A stretch of 64,000 bases of DNA from contig JAFVAQ010000029.1 in NCBI GenBank assembly GCA_017480495.1, positions 1 to 64,000 of the forward strand. The letters are read 5' to 3'. Both the position numbers and the translations under genes were made by a program. The notes beneath the pieces were generated by a model, which saw only the letters and a list, made by a program, of their open reading frames with translations, searched no databases and was not told the DNA's origin. The stretch's first letter is position 1. Each line of letters opens with the position of its first letter. Of this stretch, positions 8,801-15,953 are shown one piece after another. This stretch comes from Eubacterium sp. (lineage in GTDB: Bacteria; Bacillota; Clostridia; Lachnospirales; Lachnospiraceae).

Positions 8801-9427
8801 TTCTATCGATCTCTGTGTGCTCTCATCAAAATATCTAATAGAATCAACCTCATCGCCGAAGAACTCAACTCGACAAGGGCACTCTTCTGTAAGAGGGTAT
8901 ATATCAAGTATACCTCCACGTACAGAAAACTGCCCACGTGCATCAACTACCGCAACATTTTCATAACCCAGCATGATAAGCCTACGTTTGATATCCTCCA
9001 GCTCTATCTCCTGACCTACTGAAAGGCTAAAGGCGTGTCTCCGGTAATATTTCATATCCGGGATTTTATCCATCAGTCCATCAACAGTGGTTATGATAAC
9101 TGTTCTTTCGTTCCTATATATTCTTTTAATGATTTCCAGTCTTTTAGCAGACGTTAGATTACCATGAACATCGGCATAATAAAACAGAGCATCCTTCGCA
9201 GGATACAGATATACATCTCGATCAATAAACCTGTAGTCCTGAAAGAGCTTGTCAGCTCTAGCTCTGTCATATGTCACAATGAGTGAAAAGAGGCTATCAC
9301 TTCGCAGAGCCTCCATAAGCAGCGGTTCTGCGCATCTTGTAACCCCCCACATACTGGCAGGGTAGCCCTTTTTCTGTAATCTGGTTAGCGTCTTACTCTC
9401 TCTAACCGGTTTTACAAGTGACTCCAT
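5900..9427 (-). CDS. mfd: Transcription-repair coupling factor Mfd
   Basis: Displaces RNA polymerase stalled at DNA lesions and recruits UvrA. The 1175 residues show the full Mfd layout. UvrB-like N-terminal domains come first, including GYPASMWG and the 'RGGILDIYP' segment. The RNA-polymerase-interacting CarD-like domain follows at roughly 500-560 (YVVHERHGIGIYKG). The RecG-type translocase has Walker A GDVGFGKTE, DEEQ box IIDEEQRFG, TATPIPRTL and QLRGRVGRSD. The C-terminal UvrA-masking domain is last. It starts 10 bases after the pth stop and precedes the foldase gene, so pth-mfd-foldase looks like one unit. Confidence 0.97.
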   Translation of the reverse strand: MESLVKPVRESKTLTRLQKKGYPASMWGVTRCAEPLLMEALRSDSLFSLIVTYDRARADKLFQDYRFIDRDVYLYPAKDALFYYADVHGNLTSAKRLEIIKRIYRNERTVIITTVDGLMDKIPDMKYYRRHAFSLSVGQEIELEDIKRRLIMLGYENVAVVDARGQFSVRGGILDIYPLTEECPCRVEFFGDEVDSIRYFDESTQRSIESCESFDILPSSEYVLSAARIKRGIDEIEEEGERVAKVFKEKFETESYARLRSYIKHVKEEVVEYNSTSGLDSLVNYFFTDTVSFLDYLPKDVPVFIDDPAKVEERAVAHSNEFAISMKARLESGYILPKQAEVLFSSDEIVGRLSKMKTVSMSEFFYSEGTLVFKDSYHFETKGVESYKGNTSKLLTDIRKWRNEDYGIMIVSPSQTRAKRLVQSLVDEDIMAFFSSSKSRVLQPREVMVTTGNLEESIRIPEVKLVIINESEIFGADSGRKRRKKLPPKYEGEKYGSIDEIGVGDYVVHERHGIGIYKGIEKVRTSDGRERDYIHIDYADSGKLFIPVEQLSLIGKFASKDSRKPKLNKLGGNEWNKTRERVRSHVDDIADELIQLYAIRQNKKGYQFSEDTIWQKEFEELFPYEETPDQYNAILDTKRDMESDKIMDRLICGDVGFGKTEVAIRAAFKAVQDGRQVAYLVPTTILAEQHFSTFTERMKDYPVNIRVLSRFCTTKEAKEILEGLKNGSVDIVIGTHRLLSKDVAYKALGLLIIDEEQRFGVKHKETIKQLKNTVDVLTLTATPIPRTLHMSLIGIRDMSLLEEPPVDRRPIQTYVMEYDKEIVKEAIARELSRNGQIYYVYNRVDDIERVTLELRALIPNARIEFAHGKMKERELENIMHAFINKEIDVLVSTTIIETGLDIPNVNTIIIHNADNFGLAQLYQLRGRVGRSDRSSYAFLMYRRDKVIKEVAEKRLSAIREFTELGSGYKISMKDLEIRGAGNVLGSSQSGHMEEIGYDLYVKLLSQAIRTKMGEKVEEDFDTSVDIPVDAFIPDEYVRNEYLKLEMYKRISHIETEDDIGDIVDEAEDRFGPVPKTMQRLMRVALIKAMAHKAYITFLRYRQDRVEYIIKDDAPIDVTKVSRFIKKYKGDMRLITAKESGFSVKTSSLVQDNMLEKIEEVINDINENLIIKDKDE

Positions 9428-9437
9428 ATGGTCAACC

Positions 9438-9995
9438 TTAATTATATTTATTCATGGCTGAAGCTGCTCCAGCCATTATTATCTCTTCACATGCAAGAAC
9501 AGCTCTACTCACACTATCTCTTACATCCTCTAACTGTTCCTTGGGAAATCTTCCAAGTACATGATCTATTAAGTCAAAGTTTTCAGGCTTATGTCCAACA
9601 CCAATCTTAATTCTATCAAACTCTTCAGTTCCGATATTCTGAATGATGCTCTTTATTCCATTATGACCGCCTGCGCTACCATGACTTCTAATTCTAATCT
9701 TACCCACATCCAGATCTATATCATCGTAGATAATTATCAGATCCTCTGCAGTGCATTTATAGAAGTTAAGAAGTTCTCTTACTGATTCACCACTTAGATT
9801 CATAAAGGTCTGAGGCTTCGCCAGCACAACCTTTTCTGTACCAATGAAACCATGTCCAGTAACAGCCTTACATTCCTTCTTATTAAAGGGAATATCGAAA
9901 TGATCCGATATTCCTGTTATAGCCGAGAAACCCATATTGTGACGGGTACCTGCATATTTAATTCCTGGATTTCCTAGTCCAACGATTATCTTCAT
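9438..9995 (-). CDS. pth: Peptidyl-tRNA hydrolase
   Basis: Releases tRNA from peptidyl-tRNAs that drop off the ribosome. The family signature is complete: VGLGNPGIKYAGTRHNMGF with the catalytic His near residue 20, FMNLSGESV with the substrate-binding Asn, IIYDDIDLDVGKIRIR with the catalytic Asp, and GSAGGHNGIKSI. 185 aa is normal. Its ATG overlaps the stop of the upstream uridylyltransferase gene (ATGA at 9992-9995), indicating translational coupling, and mfd follows after 10 bases. Confidence 0.97.
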   Translation of the reverse strand: MKIIVGLGNPGIKYAGTRHNMGFSAITGISDHFDIPFNKKECKAVTGHGFIGTEKVVLAKPQTFMNLSGESVRELLNFYKCTAEDLIIIYDDIDLDVGKIRIRSHGSAGGHNGIKSIIQNIGTEEFDRIKIGVGHKPENFDLIDHVLGRFPKEQLEDVRDSVSRAVLACEEIIMAGAASAMNKYN

Positions 9996-10726
9996 TCTTT
10001 CCTAGCCTGCATGATTGCCTCAGCCTCTTCCAACTGGGCGATTGTATTAACACCTAGTATCTCATTGTTATCTTCAACAGGAAGAGCATTTATCTTGAGT
10101 CCAGCATTCTTAATGATGGCAACTGTGTCTGTCAGATAATATTCTCCCTGAGCATTATCATTAGTGAGAAGACCAAGGCTTGCATTTAGTGCTTCCGCAT
10201 TAAATACATACATGCCTGAATTGATTTCTTTTACTTCAAGCTCTTCTTCTGTACAATCCTTATGTTCAACTATCTTAATAAAGTTTCCATCTGCATCTCT
10301 TATGATTCTTCCATATCCTGTAGGATCCTCCATTATTGCAGATAAAACAGTAACTCCATTCGATTCATGCTTATGCTTCTCATACAGCTTGTGAATAGTA
10401 TCTGCTGTTATAAGAGGTGTATCTCCACAGAGAACCATTACATCTCCTTCATTACCCAGAAGACTCTGCGCACATTTTACCGCATGGCCAGTACCCAGCT
10501 GTTCTCTCTGCTCAGCAAACTCAACATAGTCAACTATCTCTCTTTTAACAAGCTGACCCTGATATCCTACTATTACTATAACGTCCGTAGCACCTGCATC
10601 CTTAGCTGCCTGAATAGTGTAATGCACCATTGGCTTACCATCTACCTTATGAAGAACCTTTGGTAGATCCGATTGCATGCGAGTTCCTTTTCCCGCTGCA
10701 AGAATGACTGCCTTAAACTTATCCAT
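9992..10726 (-). CDS. GlmU-like UDP-GlcNAc pyrophosphorylase, N-terminal domain only
   Basis: Expected reaction: GlcNAc-1-phosphate + UTP to UDP-GlcNAc + PPi, for peptidoglycan. The 244 residues are a complete nucleotidyltransferase domain of GlmU type: LAAGKGTRMQSDLPKVLH at 10-27, the uridine-binding EQLGTGHAV, the Mg-binding CGDTPL, PTGYGRII, and NSGMYVF. Bifunctional GlmU is about 450 aa; here the left-handed beta-helix acetyltransferase half is missing. The reading frame stops cleanly and overlaps pth, and no hexapeptide-repeat remnant follows, so this is a designed single-domain protein rather than a recent truncation. The acetyltransferase step must be encoded elsewhere. Confidence 0.85.
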   Translation of the reverse strand: MDKFKAVILAAGKGTRMQSDLPKVLHKVDGKPMVHYTIQAAKDAGATDVIVIVGYQGQLVKREIVDYVEFAEQREQLGTGHAVKCAQSLLGNEGDVMVLCGDTPLITADTIHKLYEKHKHESNGVTVLSAIMEDPTGYGRIIRDADGNFIKIVEHKDCTEEELEVKEINSGMYVFNAEALNASLGLLTNDNAQGEYYLTDTVAIIKNAGLKINALPVEDNNEILGVNTIAQLEEAEAIMQARKE

Positions 10727-10796
10727 AGTATTTTCATACTCCTCTCAAAACCTTTATACAAACGAGTGAATTAAAGCTCTGTATTAAAACAGACGT

Positions 10797-10825
10797 ATTA
10801 TAGCAGAAATGTAAATAACAAACAA
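10797..10825 (-). promoter_or_regulatory. Promoter of the uridylyltransferase-pth-mfd unit
   Basis: On the minus strand TTGTTT (10820-10825), 17 bases, then a perfect TATAAT (10797-10802). The weak -35 lies in the U tract of the spoVG terminator. The start is about 80 bases before the ATG. Confidence 0.55.
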
Positions 10826-10847
10826 GCAGGTCTTTTACGACCTGCTT
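10811..10847 (-). terminator. Terminator after spoVG
   Basis: Perfect arms AAGCAGGTC (10824-10832) and GACCTGCTT (10839-10847) around a 6-base loop, followed on the minus strand by TGTTTGTTATTT. It ends the glgC-glgD-spoVG unit. Confidence 0.8.
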
Positions 10848-10871
10848 GCCCCTATAATATCATATTTAGTT

Positions 10872-11144
10872 TTATATAGCCGCTTCTTCTCCAGAAGTCT
10901 CCTCATACTTTGTAAGTATAAGCTCCTGTATACGGCTTCTAGTCTCGGAATTAATAGGATGAGCTATATCTCTATACTCTCCATCAGATGACTTGCGACT
11001 TGGCATCGCGATAAACAGCCCCTTCTCACCTTCTATAACTTTTATATCATGAATAACGAATTCATTATCTATAGTTATAGAAACGACCGCTTTCATCTTC
11101 CCTTCTTTATCTACTTTTCTTACTCTTACATCTGTGATTTCCAT
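10872..11144 (-). CDS. spoVG: Septation/RNA-binding regulator SpoVG
   Basis: A small site-specific nucleic-acid-binding regulator conserved in Firmicutes. The 90 residues carry the family core: [39 protein letters not shown] and [18 protein letters not shown] lies 8 bases before the ATG. The gene is only 22 bases downstream of glgD with no terminator between, so it probably shares the glycogen-biosynthesis transcript. In B. subtilis the gene follows yabJ near glmU; here it is also next to a glmU-like gene but on its upstream side. Confidence 0.96.
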   Translation of the reverse strand: MEITDVRVRKVDKEGKMKAVVSITIDNEFVIHDIKVIEGEKGLFIAMPSRKSSDGEYRDIAHPINSETRSRIQELILTKYEETSGEEAAI

Positions 11145-11166
11145 ATCTTGCTACCTCCCAAAAATA

Positions 11167-12291
11167 CTACAGTGTATATCTAAAGCTCTTCTCTATTACT
11201 ATCTTTGGATTACCTACCTCACCGGTATGAACCGTATTCGCCTTAATAGTATCTCTACTCTCGACTATACAATTCTCAATGTAGCAGTTATCACCGATAT
11301 GTACATCATTAAGAATGATCGAGTTCTTGATAACACAATTATTACCCACGTATACCTTTTTAAACAGAACTGAATTCTCAACAGAACCATTTATGATACA
11401 TCCACTTGCTATAAGCGAGTTAGATGTAACTGCATCACCATTAAACTTGGCTGGCGGAAGATCCTCAACCTTTGTATAAACACCCGGTGTTGTACGGAAG
11501 AAATGATCTCTTACCTCTGGATTCAGGAAATCCATATTAGTCTTAAAATATGAATCTATAGAACCTATGTTTCTCCAATAAGAATCAAGGCTATAAGCGT
11601 TAATGCGCTTTACATTCTTATATCTGATAAGGATATCCTTAACAAAATCTGTTCTTCCCTCTGCAGCACATGTCTCCAATAGTTCAATCAATTGACGACG
11701 TCTTACTACATAAACACCAATAGATGCGGTTGTTGTCTCTGCAACTAGAGGTTTCTCCTCAAAGTCCAGAACTCTTCCATTATCTCCGACCTTTACTACA
11801 CCAAATCTGGAAATGTCATCTTCATCAGCTCTTATTTCCTTTGTTACAATTGTGATATCAGCATTCTTAGCTATGTGATCTTCCAGAACCTTATTGTAAT
11901 CCATCTTGTAAACACCATCACCTGATGCAATTACAACATATGGCTCATGGGCATCCTTTAGGAATCCAATGTTCTGATACAACGCATCTGCAGTACCTTT
12001 GTACCAATAGCTGTTTGTTGCCGTTATTGTAGGTGTGAAGATATAGAGTCCACCTTGCTTTCTACCGAAATCCCACCATTTTGAAGAATTAAGGTGTTCA
12101 TTCAAGGATCTTGAATTGTACTGTGTGTAAACAGCCACCTTCTGAATATGGGAATTTGACATATTTGATAAAGAAAAATCAATTGCTCTGTAGCATCCTG
12201 CCATTGGCATAGCTGCTGTAGCACGTTTCGCTGATAAGTCTCCCATACGGCTGCTGTTTCCACCTGCCAGAATTATACCTATAGCTCTCAT
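11167..12291 (-). CDS. glgD: Glucose-1-phosphate adenylyltransferase regulatory subunit GlgD
   Basis: Partner of GlgC in ADP-glucose synthesis. The nucleotidyltransferase fold is intact (IILAGGNSSRMGDLSAKRA), but positions that are catalytic in GlgC are changed: SGDGVYKMDY instead of [10 protein letters not shown], and NSSRMGDL instead of QGSRLGVL. This fits a regulatory role. A left-handed beta-helix of hexapeptide repeats fills about residues 280-360 (CIINGSVENSVLFKKVYVGNNCVIKN region). I prefer ATG 12289-12291 (374 aa), 8 bases after AGGCAGG and just past the glgC stop. A GTG at 12298-12300 would give an overlap and three more residues. Confidence 0.95.
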   Translation of the reverse strand: MRAIGIILAGGNSSRMGDLSAKRATAAMPMAGCYRAIDFSLSNMSNSHIQKVAVYTQYNSRSLNEHLNSSKWWDFGRKQGGLYIFTPTITATNSYWYKGTADALYQNIGFLKDAHEPYVVIASGDGVYKMDYNKVLEDHIAKNADITIVTKEIRADEDDISRFGVVKVGDNGRVLDFEEKPLVAETTTASIGVYVVRRRQLIELLETCAAEGRTDFVKDILIRYKNVKRINAYSLDSYWRNIGSIDSYFKTNMDFLNPEVRDHFFRTTPGVYTKVEDLPPAKFNGDAVTSNSLIASGCIINGSVENSVLFKKVYVGNNCVIKNSIILNDVHIGDNCYIENCIVESRDTIKANTVHTGEVGNPKIVIEKSFRYTL

Positions 12292-12292
12292 A

Positions 12293-13564
12293 TTATTCAC
12301 CTGCCTCTCTGATTATTGAGCCTCCACCTGGTAGTAATCCATCAGGATAATCCTCAGGCGTTGTCTCTCCGAGAATAGCAGTATTCTTTCCGATCTTAAC
12401 ATCATCAGGAATAACAGAATTCTCTCCAATAGTTACGAGGTCAAATGCATAAACCGAAGGCTTATAGTCATTCTCTGCAGGCTCACCCACACCGAGCTCT
12501 ACATTTTTGCCAATTCTAACTCCCTCAGCCAGGATAGCCTTATCAATGATTGCTCCATCACCAATCTCAACATTGTTCATGATGATAGAATCCTTGATAA
12601 CAGCACCCTTTCCAATCTTTACAGCCGAGCCAATAACAGACTTTTCAACGTTTCCATATATTTCAGTACCTTCTCCAACGATACTCTTTATTACGCTGCT
12701 GCCCGGTGCAATATACTGAGGTGGTAGATTGTCACTCTTAGTATATATTCTCCAGAATTCTTCATATAAGTTGAATTCAGGAATAATATCAACAAGTTCC
12801 ATATTAGCCTCCCAGTAAGAACCGAGAGTACCAACATCCTTCCAGTAGCCCTTATAATCATAAGCAACTATCTTCTTGCCCTCTTGATGACAAGCTGGAA
12901 TAACGTGCTTACCGAAATCGCAGGAAGGTGTGTCCTTCATTTCAATAAGCTTCTCCTTCAGGAGCTTCCAGTTGAAGATATATATACCCATCGAAGCCTT
13001 GTTGCTACGAGGATGTTCAGGCTTCTCTTCAAACTCCTGAATAACATTGTTGTCATCTGTAATAACAACACCAAATCTACTAGCCTCTTCCATCGGTACC
13101 TGATAGGTAGCGAGTGTAACATCAGCATGCATAGATTTGTGGAAGTCCAGCATTACTTCATAATCCATCTTGTAGATATGATCTCCAGAAAGAATGAGAA
13201 CATAATCAGGATTGTAGTAATCCATGAACTCTAAGTTCTGATAAATAGCATTCGCAGTACCTGTGTACCAAGAAGCATTATCTGAACTCTCGTATGGCGG
13301 AAGAACCGTAACACCTCCAAAATTTCTATCCAGATCCCAAGGCATACCAATACCGATATGCTGATTTAGACGAAGAGGTCTGTACTGAGTAAGTACACCA
13401 ACGGTATCAATTCCCGAGTTAATACAGTTACTGAGAGGGAAGTCAATAATTTTGTACTTTCCACCGAAAGCAACTGCAGGCTTTGCAAGCTTTGAGGTGA
13501 GAACACCCAGACGGGATCCCTGGCCACCAGCAAGAAGCATTGCGATCATTTCCTTCTTTACCAT
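12293..13564 (-). CDS. glgC: Glucose-1-phosphate adenylyltransferase GlgC
   Basis: Makes ADP-glucose from ATP and glucose-1-phosphate, the committed step of glycogen synthesis. The N-terminal domain has [23 protein letters not shown], the substrate loop [12 protein letters not shown] and the Mg site [10 protein letters not shown]. The C-terminal third is a hexapeptide-repeat beta-helix ([20 protein letters not shown]). I choose ATG 13562-13564 (423 aa), with AGGAG 7 bases upstream; the frame is open to 13621, but those extra residues run through the leader hairpin. First gene of glgC-glgD-spoVG. Confidence 0.96.
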   Translation of the reverse strand: MVKKEMIAMLLAGGQGSRLGVLTSKLAKPAVAFGGKYKIIDFPLSNCINSGIDTVGVLTQYRPLRLNQHIGIGMPWDLDRNFGGVTVLPPYESSDNASWYTGTANAIYQNLEFMDYYNPDYVLILSGDHIYKMDYEVMLDFHKSMHADVTLATYQVPMEEASRFGVVITDDNNVIQEFEEKPEHPRSNKASMGIYIFNWKLLKEKLIEMKDTPSCDFGKHVIPACHQEGKKIVAYDYKGYWKDVGTLGSYWEANMELVDIIPEFNLYEEFWRIYTKSDNLPPQYIAPGSSVIKSIVGEGTEIYGNVEKSVIGSAVKIGKGAVIKDSIIMNNVEIGDGAIIDKAILAEGVRIGKNVELGVGEPAENDYKPSVYAFDLVTIGENSVIPDDVKIGKNTAILGETTPEDYPDGLLPGGGSIIREAGE

Positions 13565-13602
13565 ATTGTCACTCCTTTTTAGTATAAATAATGTGCCATT
13601 TT

Positions 13603-13641
13603 TGTGGTCTCGCGACCACAATACAAGTCTTATTTATTATA
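13603..13641 (-). promoter_or_regulatory. glgC promoter with palindrome at the transcription start
   Basis: Minus-strand -10 TATAAT at 13636-13641 with no good -35. About 15 bases further, TGTGGTC-GCGA-GACCACA (13603-13620) is a perfect 7-bp inverted repeat in the mRNA leader, about 40 bases before the ATG. It could be an mRNA 5' stabilising hairpin or an operator. Confidence 0.55.
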
Positions 13642-13747
13642 CCACTTAAAGAGGTTTTTTGAAACACTTTTTTGGATATTATTACTTGAAAATGTCTATT
13701 ATTATATAGCGTTTTGTACATGTTGCACAAAAAATCAAGGATAAAAC

Positions 13748-13789
13748 AAAAATCAGCCTTTAAAACATACTAGTTTAAGGCTGATTTTT
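13748..13789. terminator. Bidirectional-looking terminator between glgC and the SPFH operon
   Basis: Arms AAAAATCAGCCTT (13748-13760) and AAGGCTGATTTTT (13777-13789). On the minus strand it is followed by GTTTTAT and would end the acn-lipoprotein-nfeD-SPFH transcript. T runs on both sides make it usable either way. Confidence 0.75.
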
Positions 13790-13822
13790 TGTCATTTTTA
13801 ACAAAGATTTGATATTTTATTA

Positions 13823-14779
13823 TTACTGTTTTCCAGTTTTTATAGCCTCTGTTACTGCTGTTGCAAGTCCTGTTATACCTGCAAGATCAGCTGGAACTAT
13901 AAGCTTATTAGCAGGTCCTGCTGCTGCTCTTTCGAATGCTGCAAGTCCCTTAACAGCTATAGTATTCTGTGATGGAGCTGCCTCATTCATCATCTTGATA
14001 GCATCTGCTTCCGCCTGCTGTACCTGACGAATAGCCTCAGCATTACCCTGTGCTCTCTGGATAGCTGCTTCTCTCTGAGCCTGAGCCTCTAAGATAGCTG
14101 CCTGCTTCTTAGCTTCTGCCGCAAGGATAGTAGCTTCCTTATCAGCTGTTGCACGGAGGATCTTAGCTTCCTTCTCACCTTCAGATACTGTGATAGCTGC
14201 CTGCTTCTCACCTTCAGCTCTGATGATCTGCTCACGTCTCTCACGCTCTGCCTTCATCTGCTTCTCCATTGACTCCTGGATAGCAGCTGGTGGCATGATA
14301 TTCTTAAGCTCTACACGATTAACCTTGATTCCCCATGGATCAGTAGCCTCATCCAGTGTAGCCCTCATCTTAGAGTTGATTGTCTCACGAGATGTAAGTG
14401 TCTGGTCAAGCTCGAGATCACTGATGATATTACGAAGTGTTGTAGCTGTAAGATTCTCGATAGCAGCAAGTGGATTCTCAACACCATAGCAGTAAAGCTT
14501 AGGATCTGTTATCTGGAAGAAAAGAACTGTATCTATTCTCATTGTAACATTATCCTTTGTGATAACTGGCTGTGGTGGGAAATCAGCAACCTGCTCCTTA
14601 AGGGATACTCTACGAGCAACCTTATCAATGATAGGAACCATCATATGAAGTCCCACGCCCCATGTTGCTGTATATGTACCGAGACGCTCGATAACATATG
14701 CATTTGCCTGACGTACAACGCGAAGTGCGCTGCAAAGCAGAATAATTGCAATTACTAAAATAATTATTAATGCTGGCAT
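13823..14779 (-). CDS. SPFH/stomatin-family membrane scaffold (QmcA/YbbK-like)
   Basis: Organises membrane microdomains, usually with an NfeD partner. The start is ATG 14777-14779 (318 aa), 11 bases after AGGAGG. An N-terminal hydrophobic segment (about 2-22) is followed by the SPFH domain (VRQANAYVIERLGTY, VDFP-type QVADFPPQPVITKDNV, RATLDEATDPWGIKVNRVEL). A long Ala/Glu/Lys/Gln coiled coil lies at about 185-275 (EKQAAITVSEGEKEAKILR), and the C-terminus is hydrophobic. The NfeD gene lies directly upstream on the same strand, matching the known NfeD-stomatin pairing. Confidence 0.92.
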   Translation of the reverse strand: MPALIIILVIAIILLCSALRVVRQANAYVIERLGTYTATWGVGLHMMVPIIDKVARRVSLKEQVADFPPQPVITKDNVTMRIDTVLFFQITDPKLYCYGVENPLAAIENLTATTLRNIISDLELDQTLTSRETINSKMRATLDEATDPWGIKVNRVELKNIMPPAAIQESMEKQMKAERERREQIIRAEGEKQAAITVSEGEKEAKILRATADKEATILAAEAKKQAAILEAQAQREAAIQRAQGNAEAIRQVQQAEADAIKMMNEAAPSQNTIAVKGLAAFERAAAGPANKLIVPADLAGITGLATAVTEAIKTGKQ

Positions 14780-14864
14780 AATACTTAAAACCTCCTCAAT
14801 CCTTGTATAGATTATTATTAATACCATTTATATTTATTATGGATACTTGATCCTAATAAATCAA

Positions 14865-15308
14865 TTACATTACATCAGAAAGCTCTCTTCTGACAAAAAG
14901 CTTAGTACCTTCGATTCTCTCTATCTTAACAAGAGTTCCTTCTGGAATAACGCTTCCGTCGTCTGACACTGCACGCCACTCCACATCGCCTATCTTCAGC
15001 ATACCTGTACCGGCATTATTATCAACCTCTACAAGTATCTTCTCGGTACGACCAATCATACTATCAGTATTGGTCTTCTCGTTTCCGATAGCGAGATGTT
15101 TCTTGGCCAGCGGACGCATAGCCACAAGAAGTATCGTAGATACTACTATAAATGCTACAATCTGTAGCCATAATGGTCCACCCATATATCCTATCACAGC
15201 TGAAACTATTGCGCCACCTGTAAACCATATAGAAGTTAGACCAAGGGAAACAATTTCTACTATGAGAGTTATAGCCGCAACTATAACCCAGAATATACCA
15301 AAATTCAT
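14865..15308 (-). CDS. NfeD-like membrane protein, short form
   Basis: 147 residues with a hydrophobic N-terminal half (about three membrane segments: FWVIVAAITLIVEIVSLGL, a Gly-rich middle one, and IVAFIVVSTILLVAMRPL). A C-terminal OB-fold follows (MIGRTEKILVEV...GMLKIGDVEWRAVSDDGSVIPEGTLVKIERIEG), typical of NfeD1b proteins lacking the protease domain. It is the expected partner of the SPFH protein encoded 85 bases downstream. AAAGG lies 7 bases before the ATG. Confidence 0.9.
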   Translation of the reverse strand: MNFGIFWVIVAAITLIVEIVSLGLTSIWFTGGAIVSAVIGYMGGPLWLQIVAFIVVSTILLVAMRPLAKKHLAIGNEKTNTDSMIGRTEKILVEVDNNAGTGMLKIGDVEWRAVSDDGSVIPEGTLVKIERIEGTKLFVRRELSDVM

Positions 15309-15328
15309 ACTTTTACCTTTCTAGATAT

Positions 15329-15952
15329 TTATCTCTCTGCCATACCAGAAATATTGATTATTCCAAGCTTTCCAGTATTTACATCTTCACCAATCCATAC
15401 CTGTCCGTCTCCAAGACAGATACCACCGCTATTTGCGAACATATCCTTGCAAGTTTCTGCTTCCATAGATTCAAGATCCGCACTAGCGATTGATTTTCCT
15501 TCACAATAGTTCATGAAATCCTCAGCATTGTTACAGGTAACATCTGGATACATTGTTATTGGATATAGAATCATCTGTGAAAGAGCTGTATAGTTTGACT
15601 CTGTATAAGCTTTCTTTACTTCTGCAGCATAGCTTTCTACTGTCTGTTTATCAAAATTTGTAGCTACCACGTAGAAATCAGAATCGTCGGATGAACCAGA
15701 GTTACTATCGTCAGCAGCTTTTTCCTCTGCAGCAGCTTCTGTTGTATCAGCAGCTGCAGCCTCAGTGGTTGCAGCTGCTGTAGTTGCCTCAGTTGTAGCT
15801 TCTGTAGTTGCAGCTGTAGTAGCTTCTGTAGTAGCCTCTGTAGTCTTCTTAGCTTCCTTCTTAGACTTGTCATCCTTTTTATCCTTGCCACATGCAACAA
15901 GTGATAAAACTAGTACGAATAAAATAACACCAGTAAGTATTTTTTTCTTCAT
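15329..15952 (-). CDS. Lipoprotein with Thr/Glu/Ala-rich stalk
   Basis: The signal peptide ends in LSLVAC (lipobox, Cys about residue 21). Then come a Lys/Asp-rich patch and, at about 36-85, a low-complexity stalk of TTEAT/TTAA units probably spanning the cell wall. A globular domain of about 115 residues follows (FDKQTVESYAAEVKKAYTESNYTALSQMILYPITMYP...). The globular part looks like a small alpha+beta domain, perhaps NTF2-like, but I do not recognise it. The ATG comes one base after the aconitase stop with AAGGAG overlapping that gene's end, so the two are coupled. Function unknown. Confidence 0.85.
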   Translation of the reverse strand: MKKKILTGVILFVLVLSLVACGKDKKDDKSKKEAKKTTEATTEATTAATTEATTEATTAAATTEAAAADTTEAAAEEKAADDSNSGSSDDSDFYVVATNFDKQTVESYAAEVKKAYTESNYTALSQMILYPITMYPDVTCNNAEDFMNYCEGKSIASADLESMEAETCKDMFANSGGICLGDGQVWIGEDVNTGKLGIINISGMAER

Positions 15953-15953
15953 C

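Noticed and set aside
11167-12291. GlgD as a degenerate, broken copy of GlgC
   Set aside because: The frame is intact and the substitutions are those of the established regulatory GlgD subunit.
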